DNA from: Campylobacterales bacterium
GTDB taxonomy: Bacteria; Campylobacterota; Campylobacteria; Campylobacterales; Sulfurimonadaceae
Assembly (NCBI GenBank): GCA_026390115.1
Contig: JAPLGO010000038.1
Location: 62,001-126,000 of the forward strand
Direction of reading: 5' to 3'
DNA: 64,000 nucleotides
The notes beneath the pieces were generated by a model. It was not told the DNA's origin. It was given only the letters and a program-made list of their open reading frames with translations, and made no database searches. This document shows, one piece after another, positions 17,279 through 25,581 of this stretch; position 1 is the stretch's first letter, and each line of letters begins with the position of its first letter. The position numbers were made by a program, and so were the translations under genes.

Positions 17279-17578
17279 TTATTTAACTACTTCTGTCTCA
17301 GTCTCTGTTTTTCCACCGTTATCTGTTGTAGTTATTTCTAATTTATCGCCTGCCTTGCCTTTATACGAAAACTTAAAAAGAGGGTTTTCAGCCATAAATC
17401 CACTTGTTGTTACTTCAAATACCACATTTCCATTGTTTTTTGCAACAATTTGAGTAATAAACTCCGATGCTATTTTCTTTTTTTCTGCTTCTTCTTTATC
17501 TGCCATCAAGCTTGTAAACATTGCTTTTACACCTACAACGCCATCTTTTTCTTTTGCTTTAATTTTCATATTTGCCAT
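17279..17578 (-). CDS. soxZ: Thiosulfate-oxidation carrier subunit SoxZ
   Basis: A 99-residue SoxZ protein, partner of SoxY in the periplasmic sulfur-carrier heterodimer. It has the usual immunoglobulin-like beta sequence (MANMKIKAKEKDGVVGVKAM, ITQIVAKNNGNVVFE, NPLFKFSYKGKAGDKLEI) and no signal peptide, since SoxZ is exported with SoxY through the Tat pathway. Its ribosome site lies directly next to a TAAAA tandem repeat (see repeat entry). Other sox clusters in this group carry further soxYZ copies; none is in this window. Confidence 0.92.
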   Translation of the reverse strand: MANMKIKAKEKDGVVGVKAMFTSLMADKEEAEKKKIASEFITQIVAKNNGNVVFEVTTSGFMAENPLFKFSYKGKAGDKLEITTTDNGGKTETETEVVK

Positions 17579-17587
17579 TTTATTGCC

Positions 17588-17615
17588 TTTTATTTTATTT
17601 TATTTTATTTTATTT
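17588..17615 (-). repeat. Pentanucleotide tandem repeat in the soxY-soxZ gap
   Basis: Five full TTTTA units plus TTT (TAAAA on the coding strand) abut the AAAAGG ribosome site of soxZ. The repeat lies in the 65-base spacer, with the soxZ start 10 bases away. Copy-number changes would alter soxZ leader length, not a reading frame. Confidence 0.85.
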
Positions 17616-17643
17616 GTGTTGTATTATGATTGGTGATGATAAA

Positions 17644-18102
17644 TCAACCACCACATCCGCCAATAGAAACATCTATTTCTTTAAATGTTGTATATAATAC
17701 ACCATCTCTTCCTTTAGCTACGATTGTTACTACTGCTGTTTTTCTCAATTTAATTCTAAATTCGTAATCAATGATTGCATCTTTTGGAATTGTAAACACA
17801 GCTGTTGTACTTCTTGGGTTTGCATCTTGGAAGATTGCAATAGACTCAAGATCTAAATCACTTTGAATTGTAAGTGGGATTGATCCGCCGTTTTCTGCAA
17901 GTTTTGGTGCTGTAAACTTGATTTTATCAGTTTCTTTCAATCCAGCTGTACCAAACATCTCTTTGATTGCTTCAGGAACATGCTCTGCAGCGAATGCTTT
18001 TGGTGAAGTAGCTCTAAAGTCTACCGCTTTTAACTCTGTTACCGGAGCAATAAGTGCAGCTGCTGCTGCAATACTTACGCCTAAAAATTTTCTTCTATCC
18101 AT
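17644..18102 (-). CDS. soxY: Thiosulfate-oxidation carrier subunit SoxY
   Basis: A 152-residue SoxY. A Tat leader (MDRRKFLGVSIAAAAALIAP) precedes a beta-sandwich domain, and the protein ends in IGGCGG, the swinging arm whose cysteine carries the sulfur substrate as thioether-bound thiosulfonate or sulfane. SoxCD, encoded just upstream, oxidises that sulfane. The order C-D-Y-Z on one strand with short gaps supports co-expression. Fully confident identification. Confidence 0.95.
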   Translation of the reverse strand: MDRRKFLGVSIAAAAALIAPVTELKAVDFRATSPKAFAAEHVPEAIKEMFGTAGLKETDKIKFTAPKLAENGGSIPLTIQSDLDLESIAIFQDANPRSTTAVFTIPKDAIIDYEFRIKLRKTAVVTIVAKGRDGVLYTTFKEIDVSIGGCGG

Positions 18103-18119
18103 TTTATTTTCCTTTTTGT

Positions 18120-19295
18120 TTAATGTTTTTTCTTACTTGAGTCTATCATAAATTCAACTATCATTTGAACTTCACTGTTTGTAAAGTTTTCATAGCCACC
18201 TTTAGGAGGCATTCCGCCCACACCATCTATTGCGTTATGCACAACATTGTCAAAACCTTTTTGTGTAACTTTGTTCCATGCCTCTACGTCTCCAACAACT
18301 GGAGCACCCATTTTGTCACTTCCATGGCAAAGTTTACAAGAATCATTATACATTTTTTCAGCTTTTGATTCAAGTTTATTTTCCACTTCAGGTGGTAAAT
18401 CTCTAGCCATAGAGTATGGAGGTACAACATCTGTAATTTCATTATCTATTTTCATTACAGTAGGCTCATTTCCTTTACTGCTTAAATCTTTACAATCTTT
18501 CATGCAGCGTGTACCTGCGCCAATATTTTTAGCACGATCAGAGAAAAATTTTCTTACATTCTCTACTCCATTCGGACCATCTATATTTGGATAAAAACCA
18601 TTTTCATTAGGCATTTTTATCTTCATTAATTTTTCTCTATTTAATACAGAGTCATCATCCATTTCTTGACCATCAATAAGGATATTGTCTTGTTTTAATA
18701 AATATGCAGTAATTGCATAAATATCATTATTTGTTAAGCTTTTTGGATGTGCATATGGCATAGCATCTCTAATATACCAAATAAGTGTAGTAGCCTTTGG
18801 CCAGTATGTACCAATAGTTCTTTTTGGAGCTTCCATTCCTGGTTCTATTCTTTGATTAGTAAGAGTTTTAATCACTCCATTTGGTAATTTCTCTTGATTC
18901 CCACCTGTTAATGTTGGGTAACCCTTACCACCAGCACCGAACTCACCATGACAAGAAGAACATTGTTTTTCATAAAGCTCATCACCTTCTGAAACTGAAC
19001 CTTCACCATCCGGCAAACCAGTACCATCCGGCATTATATCAACATCCCAAGCTTTTAATTCATTAGCAGTTGGAACTCGACCAAAATTCACACCTTTAGT
19101 ACTCTGTTCATTATAACGATAAGCAGTGTAAGTACCATCTTTTCTTGGATATATAACACCGCCGTCAACGGCTCCCATCTTAGAAATATATTTTCCAGGA
19201 AGAGCATTTGTGTCGCTTCCTCCATAAAGAAGAGTTGAGCTTAACACCAAAGCAACACTAGTTGTAATTAACTTAAATAGATCTAACTTGAACAT
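18120..19295 (-). CDS. soxD: SoxD, dihaem cytochrome c subunit of sulfane dehydrogenase
   Basis: A 391-residue periplasmic cytochrome with a signal peptide (residues 1-25) and two c-haem sites: CSSCH at 112-116 and CKLCH at 320-324. Distal ligands probably lie in the methionine-containing segments after each site. SoxD takes electrons from the Mo centre of SoxC. Its start overlaps the soxC end by 23 bases, indicating translational coupling. A pair of extra cysteines at about 264-268 (RCMKDC) is not a haem motif. Confidence 0.92.
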   Translation of the reverse strand: MFKLDLFKLITTSVALVLSSTLLYGGSDTNALPGKYISKMGAVDGGVIYPRKDGTYTAYRYNEQSTKGVNFGRVPTANELKAWDVDIMPDGTGLPDGEGSVSEGDELYEKQCSSCHGEFGAGGKGYPTLTGGNQEKLPNGVIKTLTNQRIEPGMEAPKRTIGTYWPKATTLIWYIRDAMPYAHPKSLTNNDIYAITAYLLKQDNILIDGQEMDDDSVLNREKLMKIKMPNENGFYPNIDGPNGVENVRKFFSDRAKNIGAGTRCMKDCKDLSSKGNEPTVMKIDNEITDVVPPYSMARDLPPEVENKLESKAEKMYNDSCKLCHGSDKMGAPVVGDVEAWNKVTQKGFDNVVHNAIDGVGGMPPKGGYENFTNSEVQMIVEFMIDSSKKKH

Positions 19296-20577
19296 TATTC
19301 ACCTCCCCTTTTTTAGTAACTTCCCAAGTACAAATTGAGTTTCTGTGATAAACGCCCTCAACACCCATAACCTCTTTTTCTTGATTTACTGTTGGCTGTA
19401 CATTTTTACTATCATCAACTGCGCGACTTTGAAGTAATAATGGCTTTCCTGTAAATTTATGCATATAAGAGAACCTAGTCCAAGATTTTGGAAGGACTAA
19501 ACCTTTTAGATTTGCTTCAACCCAATTCTTTCCGCCATCTAAACTGATATCAACATTTGTAATCGTTCCATGTCCACTCCATGCTAAACCTTCAATTTCA
19601 ACTAACTCCCCTCCTGTTAGATCAGTCCAAGGTCTTTCAGGACAAGGCGATGTAATAATAGAGTTTACTTCGAGCGCATAAAAGTGTTGTATAGCTCTTC
19701 CACTTGCCGTTAATGCAGTATATTTAGAAGTTTCTTCTTTTGCGTACCATGGTTTGTCACTGAATTCTAATCTTTTTAGCCATTTAACACAAAGATTTGC
19801 TTCCCAACCTGGAAGCATTAAACGAACTGGATAACCTTGCTCTGGACGAAGAGCTTCACCATTTTGTCCCCAAACTATCATAGCATCATCTAGAACTTTT
19901 TCAACAGGAACACTTCTCCCCATCTCAGAACCATCACTACCTTCTGCCAGCATCCATTTAGCTGTTGGTTTAAGACCTAGCTCATCTAGAATAGTTTTCA
20001 GACGAACTCCCGTCCACTCTGAAGCACTCATCATTCCTTTTAAAAATTGTAAAGAGTTGAATTGTGGACCTTTCCACTCGCCAGCTCCATTTGAAGGACA
20101 TTCTAAAAAGTGAATTCTACTTTCGCTTGGGTATCTTTTCAATTGTTCCAAAGTAAGAACAATTGGCTTGTCCACTAGCCCATGAATCATTAGTCTATAC
20201 TTGTTTGGATCAATTTGAGCTATGCCATTATGTGTTCGAGTAAAATGCAAACCATTAGGAGTGATTATTCCTTTAAGCTCATGTAATGGCGTCATAGATA
20301 CCGCAGCATGCATATCTCCAGCAGATGACATAAGACTTGATGTTCTTCTTACAACATTGTGCTCATATTTTGATGGTAACCCATAAGGATGTTCATTTAG
20401 TTCATTTCCTAAAGTAGTTCCCCATTGTGTATGGTGTATGATATTTTCATCATCTGCGAATAATGAGCTTGGCGACATAATAGCCGCGGCGGCAACAGCA
20501 CTCACAGATGCAGTTTTCTTAAAAAATTCTCTTCTGCTAAGAGAGTTTAATTCTTCAGTTTTGAATGTTTTATCCAC
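19273..20577 (-). CDS. soxC: SoxC, molybdenum subunit of sulfane dehydrogenase
   Basis: The start is taken at GTG 20577 because AAAGGAG lies 6 bases upstream and the product then begins 12 residues before the Tat motif SRREFFKK; the longer frame lacks a good start. The 434-residue protein belongs to the sulfite oxidase family. The Mo-binding cysteine is C160 in FLECPSNGAGEW, and MLPGWEANLCVKWLKRLE and the C-terminal dimerisation domain (NVDISLDGGKNW) follow. With SoxD it oxidises SoxY-bound sulfane without releasing sulfite. It is the first gene of the operon. Confidence 0.93.
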   Translation of the reverse strand: MDKTFKTEELNSLSRREFFKKTASVSAVAAAAIMSPSSLFADDENIIHHTQWGTTLGNELNEHPYGLPSKYEHNVVRRTSSLMSSAGDMHAAVSMTPLHELKGIITPNGLHFTRTHNGIAQIDPNKYRLMIHGLVDKPIVLTLEQLKRYPSESRIHFLECPSNGAGEWKGPQFNSLQFLKGMMSASEWTGVRLKTILDELGLKPTAKWMLAEGSDGSEMGRSVPVEKVLDDAMIVWGQNGEALRPEQGYPVRLMLPGWEANLCVKWLKRLEFSDKPWYAKEETSKYTALTASGRAIQHFYALEVNSIITSPCPERPWTDLTGGELVEIEGLAWSGHGTITNVDISLDGGKNWVEANLKGLVLPKSWTRFSYMHKFTGKPLLLQSRAVDDSKNVQPTVNQEKEVMGVEGVYHRNSICTWEVTKKGEVNNVQVRSI

Positions 20578-21119
20578 ATCTTCTCCTTTGTAATTTACTT
20601 GTTTTTTTTTCAATATTTTAACTTTGGATATTTTTATCACAAAGTTGGCACGAAAAGAATTATACACTTTTTAAAATAAATTTTATGTGCTGTTTTAAAT
20701 AATAAGGTAATAAATAAATATATTAAGAGATTCAGGACAAATGTGTTACTTATCGGTACATATATTTTATAATTTAAGCTAAATTTATAGTATTATTTAG
20801 CAACTTAAATGATGTTACAATAAAAAAGTGCTTAATGAGATTTTGAGAACTAAAATAATCATTTTTAACTTAATGAAAATAGTGGACACATAAATAATCA
20901 TTTTTTTTGAACACAATAGCTGTTTGTCAAACATATTTAACTTTAAACTTTTACTAACTTATAGCAGTTTCTTCATAAGTTAAATACTATATTTAGTCAA
21001 TAGTATATGAGTGTTATTATATGAATGTAAAATTCATTATTATTTGCACTTTATTTCTTTGTGAATAGCGCACAAAAACTTAGTAAATTTAGTAGCTATT
21101 CTTAAAGTTTTGCACAAGT
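20578..21119. other. AT-rich intergenic region upstream of the sox operon
   Basis: No gene is supported in these 540 bases. They must contain the promoter of soxC on the minus strand. Visible structure: TGTTTG-T-CAAACA at 20921-20933, an operator-sized palindrome, and a 14-base direct repeat AAATAATCATTTTT at 20853-20866 and 20892-20905. Neither can be tied to a known regulator. Confidence 0.5.
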
Positions 21120-21365
21120 TTAATGAGTTTTTTTCTCAAATATACCTATTATAAAATCTATAGTTTTTCTAAGAATTAAAATTGCACAATAGATGACAAA
21201 AGAGTACAAAAAGGGATGAAAAAAATTTTCTTTTTCATACATATTGTGAAGTCTTAATAATGGATTGTTCAACAAGTCGTTGTGCATTATTAGAGCCAAT
21301 GCCAATAGTGTAAATAAATAATAAAGAACCTCTTTTTTTATTGTAAGTTTAAATTTTTCTACCAT
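21120..21365 (-). CDS. Small membrane protein of unknown function
   Basis: An 81-residue protein with two predicted transmembrane helices (about 12-32 and 50-72) and a basic C-terminus (FEKKTH). A good AAAAGG site precedes the ATG. I do not recognise the family. It stands alone between the sox operon and the next hypothetical gene. Confidence 0.5.
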   Translation of the reverse strand: MVEKFKLTIKKEVLYYLFTLLALALIMHNDLLNNPLLRLHNMYEKENFFHPFLYSFVIYCAILILRKTIDFIIGIFEKKTH

Positions 21366-21515
21366 TTAGTTTTCCTTTTCGTTTTTCTTGTAGGGTTATC
21401 TTATATTTTTTGATTATTCAATTGATGGGGTTTAGTAGTACGTTGAGATTAAAATTTTAGGGCAAAATAACAAGTGCTTTGCTTAGTGCCCATAACAATG
21501 TTTGAAAATAAACTT

Positions 21516-21974
21516 TTATTTAGACGTTTTCGAATTACTATCTTTAGTATCACCTTCTTTCAACTCGATTATAAGTTCTCGTCGCTTAATTAGAAGGCGT
21601 TCTAAAATCTGTTCACCAACTTCTTCTCTGTCTTGCCAATTTGCTTCATGAAAAATATCAAAAAGCTTTTTGAAATATTCATAATGAATATCGCCACTTG
21701 TGACTTTAAAAAAATAAAATCTTAAAAAAAGAATATCATCAATTACGCTAATTGCTATTTTTTTGCCTATGCTTTGAGGGTATACATTTTCTTTTATCCA
21801 AGTTATAAAAAATTCAGACTCTTGGAACCAGTTGTATAAATATAAATCTTTATCTTTTAAAAGATTGTAGGTCAGTATTTGTTCGTCGTTCAGCTCTAAA
21901 AGATATACATTGTCATCTTGTTCAAATTTATCAAGAGTCTCATCATAGATAACAAACTCAAATTTTACTTGCAT
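21516..21974 (-). CDS. Hypothetical acidic protein
   Basis: A 152-residue soluble protein that I do not recognise. It is rich in Asp, Glu and aromatic residues, with several beta-like segments in the first 110 residues and a charged helical C-terminus (VGEQILERLLIKRRELIIELKEG). There is no signal peptide. An AGGA site lies 7 bases before the start. It is downstream of the SQR-like gene on the same strand, with a 138-base gap. Confidence 0.5.
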   Translation of the reverse strand: MQVKFEFVIYDETLDKFEQDDNVYLLELNDEQILTYNLLKDKDLYLYNWFQESEFFITWIKENVYPQSIGKKIAISVIDDILFLRFYFFKVTSGDIHYEYFKKLFDIFHEANWQDREEVGEQILERLLIKRRELIIELKEGDTKDSNSKTSK

Positions 21975-22112
21975 ATAAAATCCTGAATATAAAATTTTTT
22001 TGTTTAAAATTTTCTAAAGAAACATTTTTGCTATACAAAAAGTGATTCTCTTTTTTTGTGAAAGAATAAAAACGCGAGAGAAAGAAAAGGAAATTTTTCC
22101 TTCTCTTATTAA

Positions 22113-23588
22113 TTATGCTCGACCAGAGAGCATACCGTACATTGTCATAGGTTTAAGAGCATATACTTTCATCAACCAAAATACCCATCTTTCAACTAGT
22201 GGATCAAGTGGGAATGAAGGTGTTGGCTTAACAGTCCAATCAAACTCAGCTAACATAACAGTGCCAATACTCGTTATCAATGGACAAACTGTGTAACCAG
22301 CATATTTAGATGGCATTTTTTTCCCTTCCATTTTAGCTATCAAGTTATCTACAAGAACCTTATATTGTTTTCTTACAGAACCACCTGTTTTACCCATTGG
22401 TACTTGAGCAATATCACCAATAGCAAATATATTTGCAAATTTGATATGTTGAAGAGTCTCTTTATTTACCGGTATCCAGCCACCAGCTGAACCTATATCA
22501 GACTCCGCAATTTCTCTTGGAGCTATTTGTGGAGGAGTGATATGTAAAAAATCATAAGGAACTCTTAGTTTTTCATGTTTGCCAATAACTTCAAAATCTC
22601 TCATCATTGGATCCCATCTACCTTTTTCTTGCCATTTAGAATCAAAAACAGCAATTTTATTCTCGAGCTCCACTTCTACCAGATTATGTCTATAATGCCA
22701 TTTAAAACCTTCTCTTTTAAATTGTTCTAAAATAGCGTCATGGTATTCTGGAATACCAAACATTAGTCCACCATTTGGATAGTATGTAAGTTCGGCATTT
22801 TCTCTCGCACCAGCTTCTTTAAGTCTAGAATTTGTAAGATAAACAATCTTTTTAGGAGCTCCACCACATTTAACAGGGGTATCAGGATCCGTAAATACAA
22901 ATTGAGTTTTTTTGCCAGATTTCGCCTGAGCTACATACTTTTGCATTTGCTCCCAAGTTTTAGTAGCGCCTTCGGCAGTATATATTGAGCATACGCCACT
23001 GTCGCCTAAAACTTTAAGAAGTTTTGAATTGTCTCCAGAAGAATAAGCTCTGCCAGCTGCTTCTAAGCCTTTGATTCTCTCAAAATCAAGCTGTAAGCCA
23101 GTTGCTACAATCAAATAGTCATAAGAAACTACTTCTCCACTAGCCGTAGTTACTTTGTTGTTATTAGGATCAAATCCTATTACTTTGTCCTTAATAAGTT
23201 TTACACCACTTGGAACAAAGTCATCTCTTTTATAAGCAATATCACTTTCTTTCCAGATACCGCCAGCGACCAAAGTTTGCCCTGGCTGGTAAGACACCGA
23301 TAAAGCTTGAGGCTCAATAACGGTAATATCAGGGTTTGCAAGATTAAGTGTTAATCTTGCAGCAGTTGACATGCCTGCAAGCCCACCACCAACAATTACA
23401 ATTTTACCTTTAGCAGTAGAAACAGCTGGAGCTGCTTCAGTAGATGCTTCAGCGCTAGAAGCACCGCCCATTATAAGACTTGCACCAGAAATACCCGCCA
23501 ACTTCATAGCATCTCTTCTACTGAGGCCTTTTGAAGATAAATCCTTGTCCATCTCTGCTAACATTTTATTAATATATTTATAATCCAT
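22113..23588 (-). CDS. Sulfide:quinone oxidoreductase-like flavoprotein with Tat signal
   Basis: A 491-residue flavoprotein. Residues 1-50 hold a Tat-like leader in an unusual position after 22 residues (SRRDAMKLAGISG...SSAEA). FAD binding starts at KIVIVGGGLAGMSTAARL. Three cysteines sit in typical SQR contexts: GVCSIYTAEGATKTW, DTPVKCGGAPKK and YTVCPLITSIG. The pattern is closest to type II SQR. The C-terminal helices (WVFWLMKVYALKPMTMYG) would dip into the membrane. It oxidises sulfide to sulfane sulfur and reduces quinone, on the periplasmic side if the leader works. Confidence 0.85.
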   Translation of the reverse strand: MDYKYINKMLAEMDKDLSSKGLSRRDAMKLAGISGASLIMGGASSAEASTEAAPAVSTAKGKIVIVGGGLAGMSTAARLTLNLANPDITVIEPQALSVSYQPGQTLVAGGIWKESDIAYKRDDFVPSGVKLIKDKVIGFDPNNNKVTTASGEVVSYDYLIVATGLQLDFERIKGLEAAGRAYSSGDNSKLLKVLGDSGVCSIYTAEGATKTWEQMQKYVAQAKSGKKTQFVFTDPDTPVKCGGAPKKIVYLTNSRLKEAGARENAELTYYPNGGLMFGIPEYHDAILEQFKREGFKWHYRHNLVEVELENKIAVFDSKWQEKGRWDPMMRDFEVIGKHEKLRVPYDFLHITPPQIAPREIAESDIGSAGGWIPVNKETLQHIKFANIFAIGDIAQVPMGKTGGSVRKQYKVLVDNLIAKMEGKKMPSKYAGYTVCPLITSIGTVMLAEFDWTVKPTPSFPLDPLVERWVFWLMKVYALKPMTMYGMLSGRA

Positions 23589-23783
23589 GCTTATCCTTTT
23601 TTACTTAATTAACTTACAATATTCAAGTGTACACTATCGTAAAATATTTAATTTCAGACTTAAATAAAAGTATTTAAAAATAAAAAAACTAAATAGATAG
23701 CGATTATACACATCTTTTACGAATGGCACAACTTTAAACTCAAATAAGCTCATACCAAAATTCTGCTTATTTACACTACTTCT

Positions 23784-24146
23784 TTATGTGCTTAATAAGC
23801 CTAAAAGAACATAAACTTTCTTTTTTTCATCAATATAAAATGGTATAGTGTAGCCTTGATTTTCTATATCTTTTATATTTTCATCATTAAAATAAATTGA
23901 TTGTTTATATTTTTTAATCTTAGTTTGCATATTAACTATAACGGTATCAAGATACAACTCAAAACTTTTTGCATTAGATGCATTATCTTTTTCTAAAAGT
24001 TTTAAAATTTCTTTTAGCTGCTTTTTGTAGAGATTTGAAGCAAGAATGCTCATTCCTGGATAATAAGGTGAAAATTCGACCTTAGAACCAAGATAGTTTT
24101 CTAATTCTTTGTGTAATCTTATATTCTGTATGTTTTCCATGAGCAA
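23784..24146 (-). CDS. Small protein, RelE/ParE-toxin-like
   Basis: A 120-residue protein. The C-terminal part (SIYFNDENIKDIENQGY, TIPFYID, KVYVLLGLL) resembles the beta-sheet end of RelE/ParE-type toxins from Campylobacterota, and the middle is helical. No antitoxin gene is adjacent: the gene upstream in the same operon, 2 bases away, encodes a DUF2231 membrane protein. It could be an orphan or unrelated protein of similar fold. ATG at 24140 is an alternative start. Confidence 0.45.
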   Translation of the reverse strand: MLMENIQNIRLHKELENYLGSKVEFSPYYPGMSILASNLYKKQLKEILKLLEKDNASNAKSFELYLDTVIVNMQTKIKKYKQSIYFNDENIKDIENQGYTIPFYIDEKKKVYVLLGLLST

Positions 24147-24148
24147 TG

Positions 24149-24751
24149 CTACTCTTTTTCTTTGTTTTGTACTTCTTGCACTAATGGATTTCCGTAAATT
24201 TTATCCACTTTTTGTGAGAATGCGTCTATTTCATAAATAGCATCTTCATAAAACTCTACTTTTTCATCGGTGCTTTCAGATTCTCCAGCAGTTACAGAGG
24301 CTTTTTTTAGCGTCTTTAGTATTGTGTACGATTTAAAAGGCATACCATAATTATAAACTAACTCTCCACCCATTTTTCCCTGAGCAAAAGTAGTTGCTGT
24401 TGCTGCAAAAAGTAAAATTACCGCAAGTGCTTCAAGTCCAAATTTTTTCATTTTACAACCAATTATTTTTAAAAGAGCAATTACACCCATCGCTATTGCA
24501 AGATAAAGCCCGAGGGTCTTATGTTCAATTAGCTCATGTTGTCCTTGTTCACTTAAAAAATCATAAATTTGTGGACCTGCCTCATTACCCGTGTACCAAA
24601 TTCCAATCATTGCAAGTGCTGCAAAAAGTGTTGCTCGTGATGAAATTTTTGACATCCCCTCATCTTTTCTAAAAAGGTATATAAATCCGAAAACTGAGGC
24701 AACAATTGGCAAAACCATTGCAAAGTGGACTGTGGCTGGATGTAACATCAT
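24149..24751 (-). CDS. DUF2231 membrane protein
   Basis: The start is taken at ATG 24751 (AGAAGG upstream; ATG at 24748 is also possible). The product of about 200 residues has four predicted membrane helices and the DUF2231 signature at the N-terminus, MLHPATVHFAMVLPIVASVFG, with two His that may bind haem or metal. EHKTLGLYLAIAMGV carries a further His. The last 60 residues are a soluble acidic tail. Related proteins accompany cytochromes, but the function is unknown. Confidence 0.7.
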   Translation of the reverse strand: MMLHPATVHFAMVLPIVASVFGFIYLFRKDEGMSKISSRATLFAALAMIGIWYTGNEAGPQIYDFLSEQGQHELIEHKTLGLYLAIAMGVIALLKIIGCKMKKFGLEALAVILLFAATATTFAQGKMGGELVYNYGMPFKSYTILKTLKKASVTAGESESTDEKVEFYEDAIYEIDAFSQKVDKIYGNPLVQEVQNKEKE

Positions 24752-24796
24752 AATAAATCCTTCTGTGTTATAAATTTGCCAAATTATAACATTCAA

Positions 24797-25154
24797 TTCA
24801 AAAAAATTATTTAAATATATTTGAGTGCTTGAAAATTCATCATATAAAAATCTTTTTTAGGTTTTATTTAGCTTAAATAGTAAGTAATTTTTAGTAATTG
24901 CAAGTGTGTCGGGTGTATCGAATGCATGTAAGTTGTTTGCTTTAAAAGCCTATACATAGCCTTTCTATTTAATAGAATAAGCAAAATATATTTATAAATT
25001 CAATGTTTTTTTACCTGTCTTAATTGCATTGGTGCCATACTAAGTTATAAAGTAACATGTTGTGCAAAATTAACGAAAAGAAAGATATTTTTTTAGTTAA
25101 TTAAAGATTTTGTGATTATAATAATAGATAAATTTAATTATTTGAGGTTTTGGA
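24797..25154. other. Intergenic region with promoter of the cytochrome gene
   Basis: No gene is seen in these 358 bases. TATAAT at 25117-25122 is a good -10 element, placed about 33 bases before the ATG of the cytochrome c gene. Nothing else stands out. Confidence 0.4.
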
Positions 25155-25496
25155 ATGAAAAAGATTATTCTTTCTGCATTAGTAGCGAGTGTTACTTTAA
25201 TTGCAGCAGACAGTGCAGCAGTATATAAATCAGGTTTGCTGTTGCCGGCAAATGGTGCAGCAATTTATAAAAAAAATTGTGCGTTATGCCATGGTGAAAA
25301 AGGTGAAAAAATTGCTTTTGAAGGGTCTATTGCAATTGCTGGTATGGATAAAGTTAAACATGCAAAAGAGTTAAAAGACTATAGATACGGAAGTATTAAC
25401 AAATATGGTTATGGTGCTCAGATGAAAGGAAAGCTAGTTGACCTTTCTTGGGATGAAATTGATGCTGTTGCTGAATATGTTCAAGGCTTAAAATAA
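25155..25496 (+). CDS. Monohaem cytochrome c, periplasmic
   Basis: A 113-residue class I cytochrome c with a signal peptide (MKKIILSALVASVTLIAA). The haem site is CALCH near residues 42-46 (KKNCALCHGEKG). A likely distal Met is in GAQMKGKLVDLS, and the C-terminal helix is DEIDAVAEYVQGLK. Such small cytochromes shuttle electrons to terminal oxidases. It could serve as acceptor for the SQR/FCSD or Sox proteins encoded nearby, but it is a separate transcription unit. Confidence 0.85.
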   Translation: MKKIILSALVASVTLIAADSAAVYKSGLLLPANGAAIYKKNCALCHGEKGEKIAFEGSIAIAGMDKVKHAKELKDYRYGSINKYGYGAQMKGKLVDLSWDEIDAVAEYVQGLK

Positions 25497-25581
25497 TTTA
25501 AGTATATGCTAATGGGAGAAATCCTATCACGCAAGAACTTCAAGCTTCTGCTGATATAATTTATATTAAGCAGAGCGGAAG

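Noticed and set aside
17588-17615. CRISPR-like or VNTR array
   Set aside because: The unit is only 5 bases with no spacers; it is a simple tandem repeat. No CRISPR array or cas gene was seen anywhere in the window.
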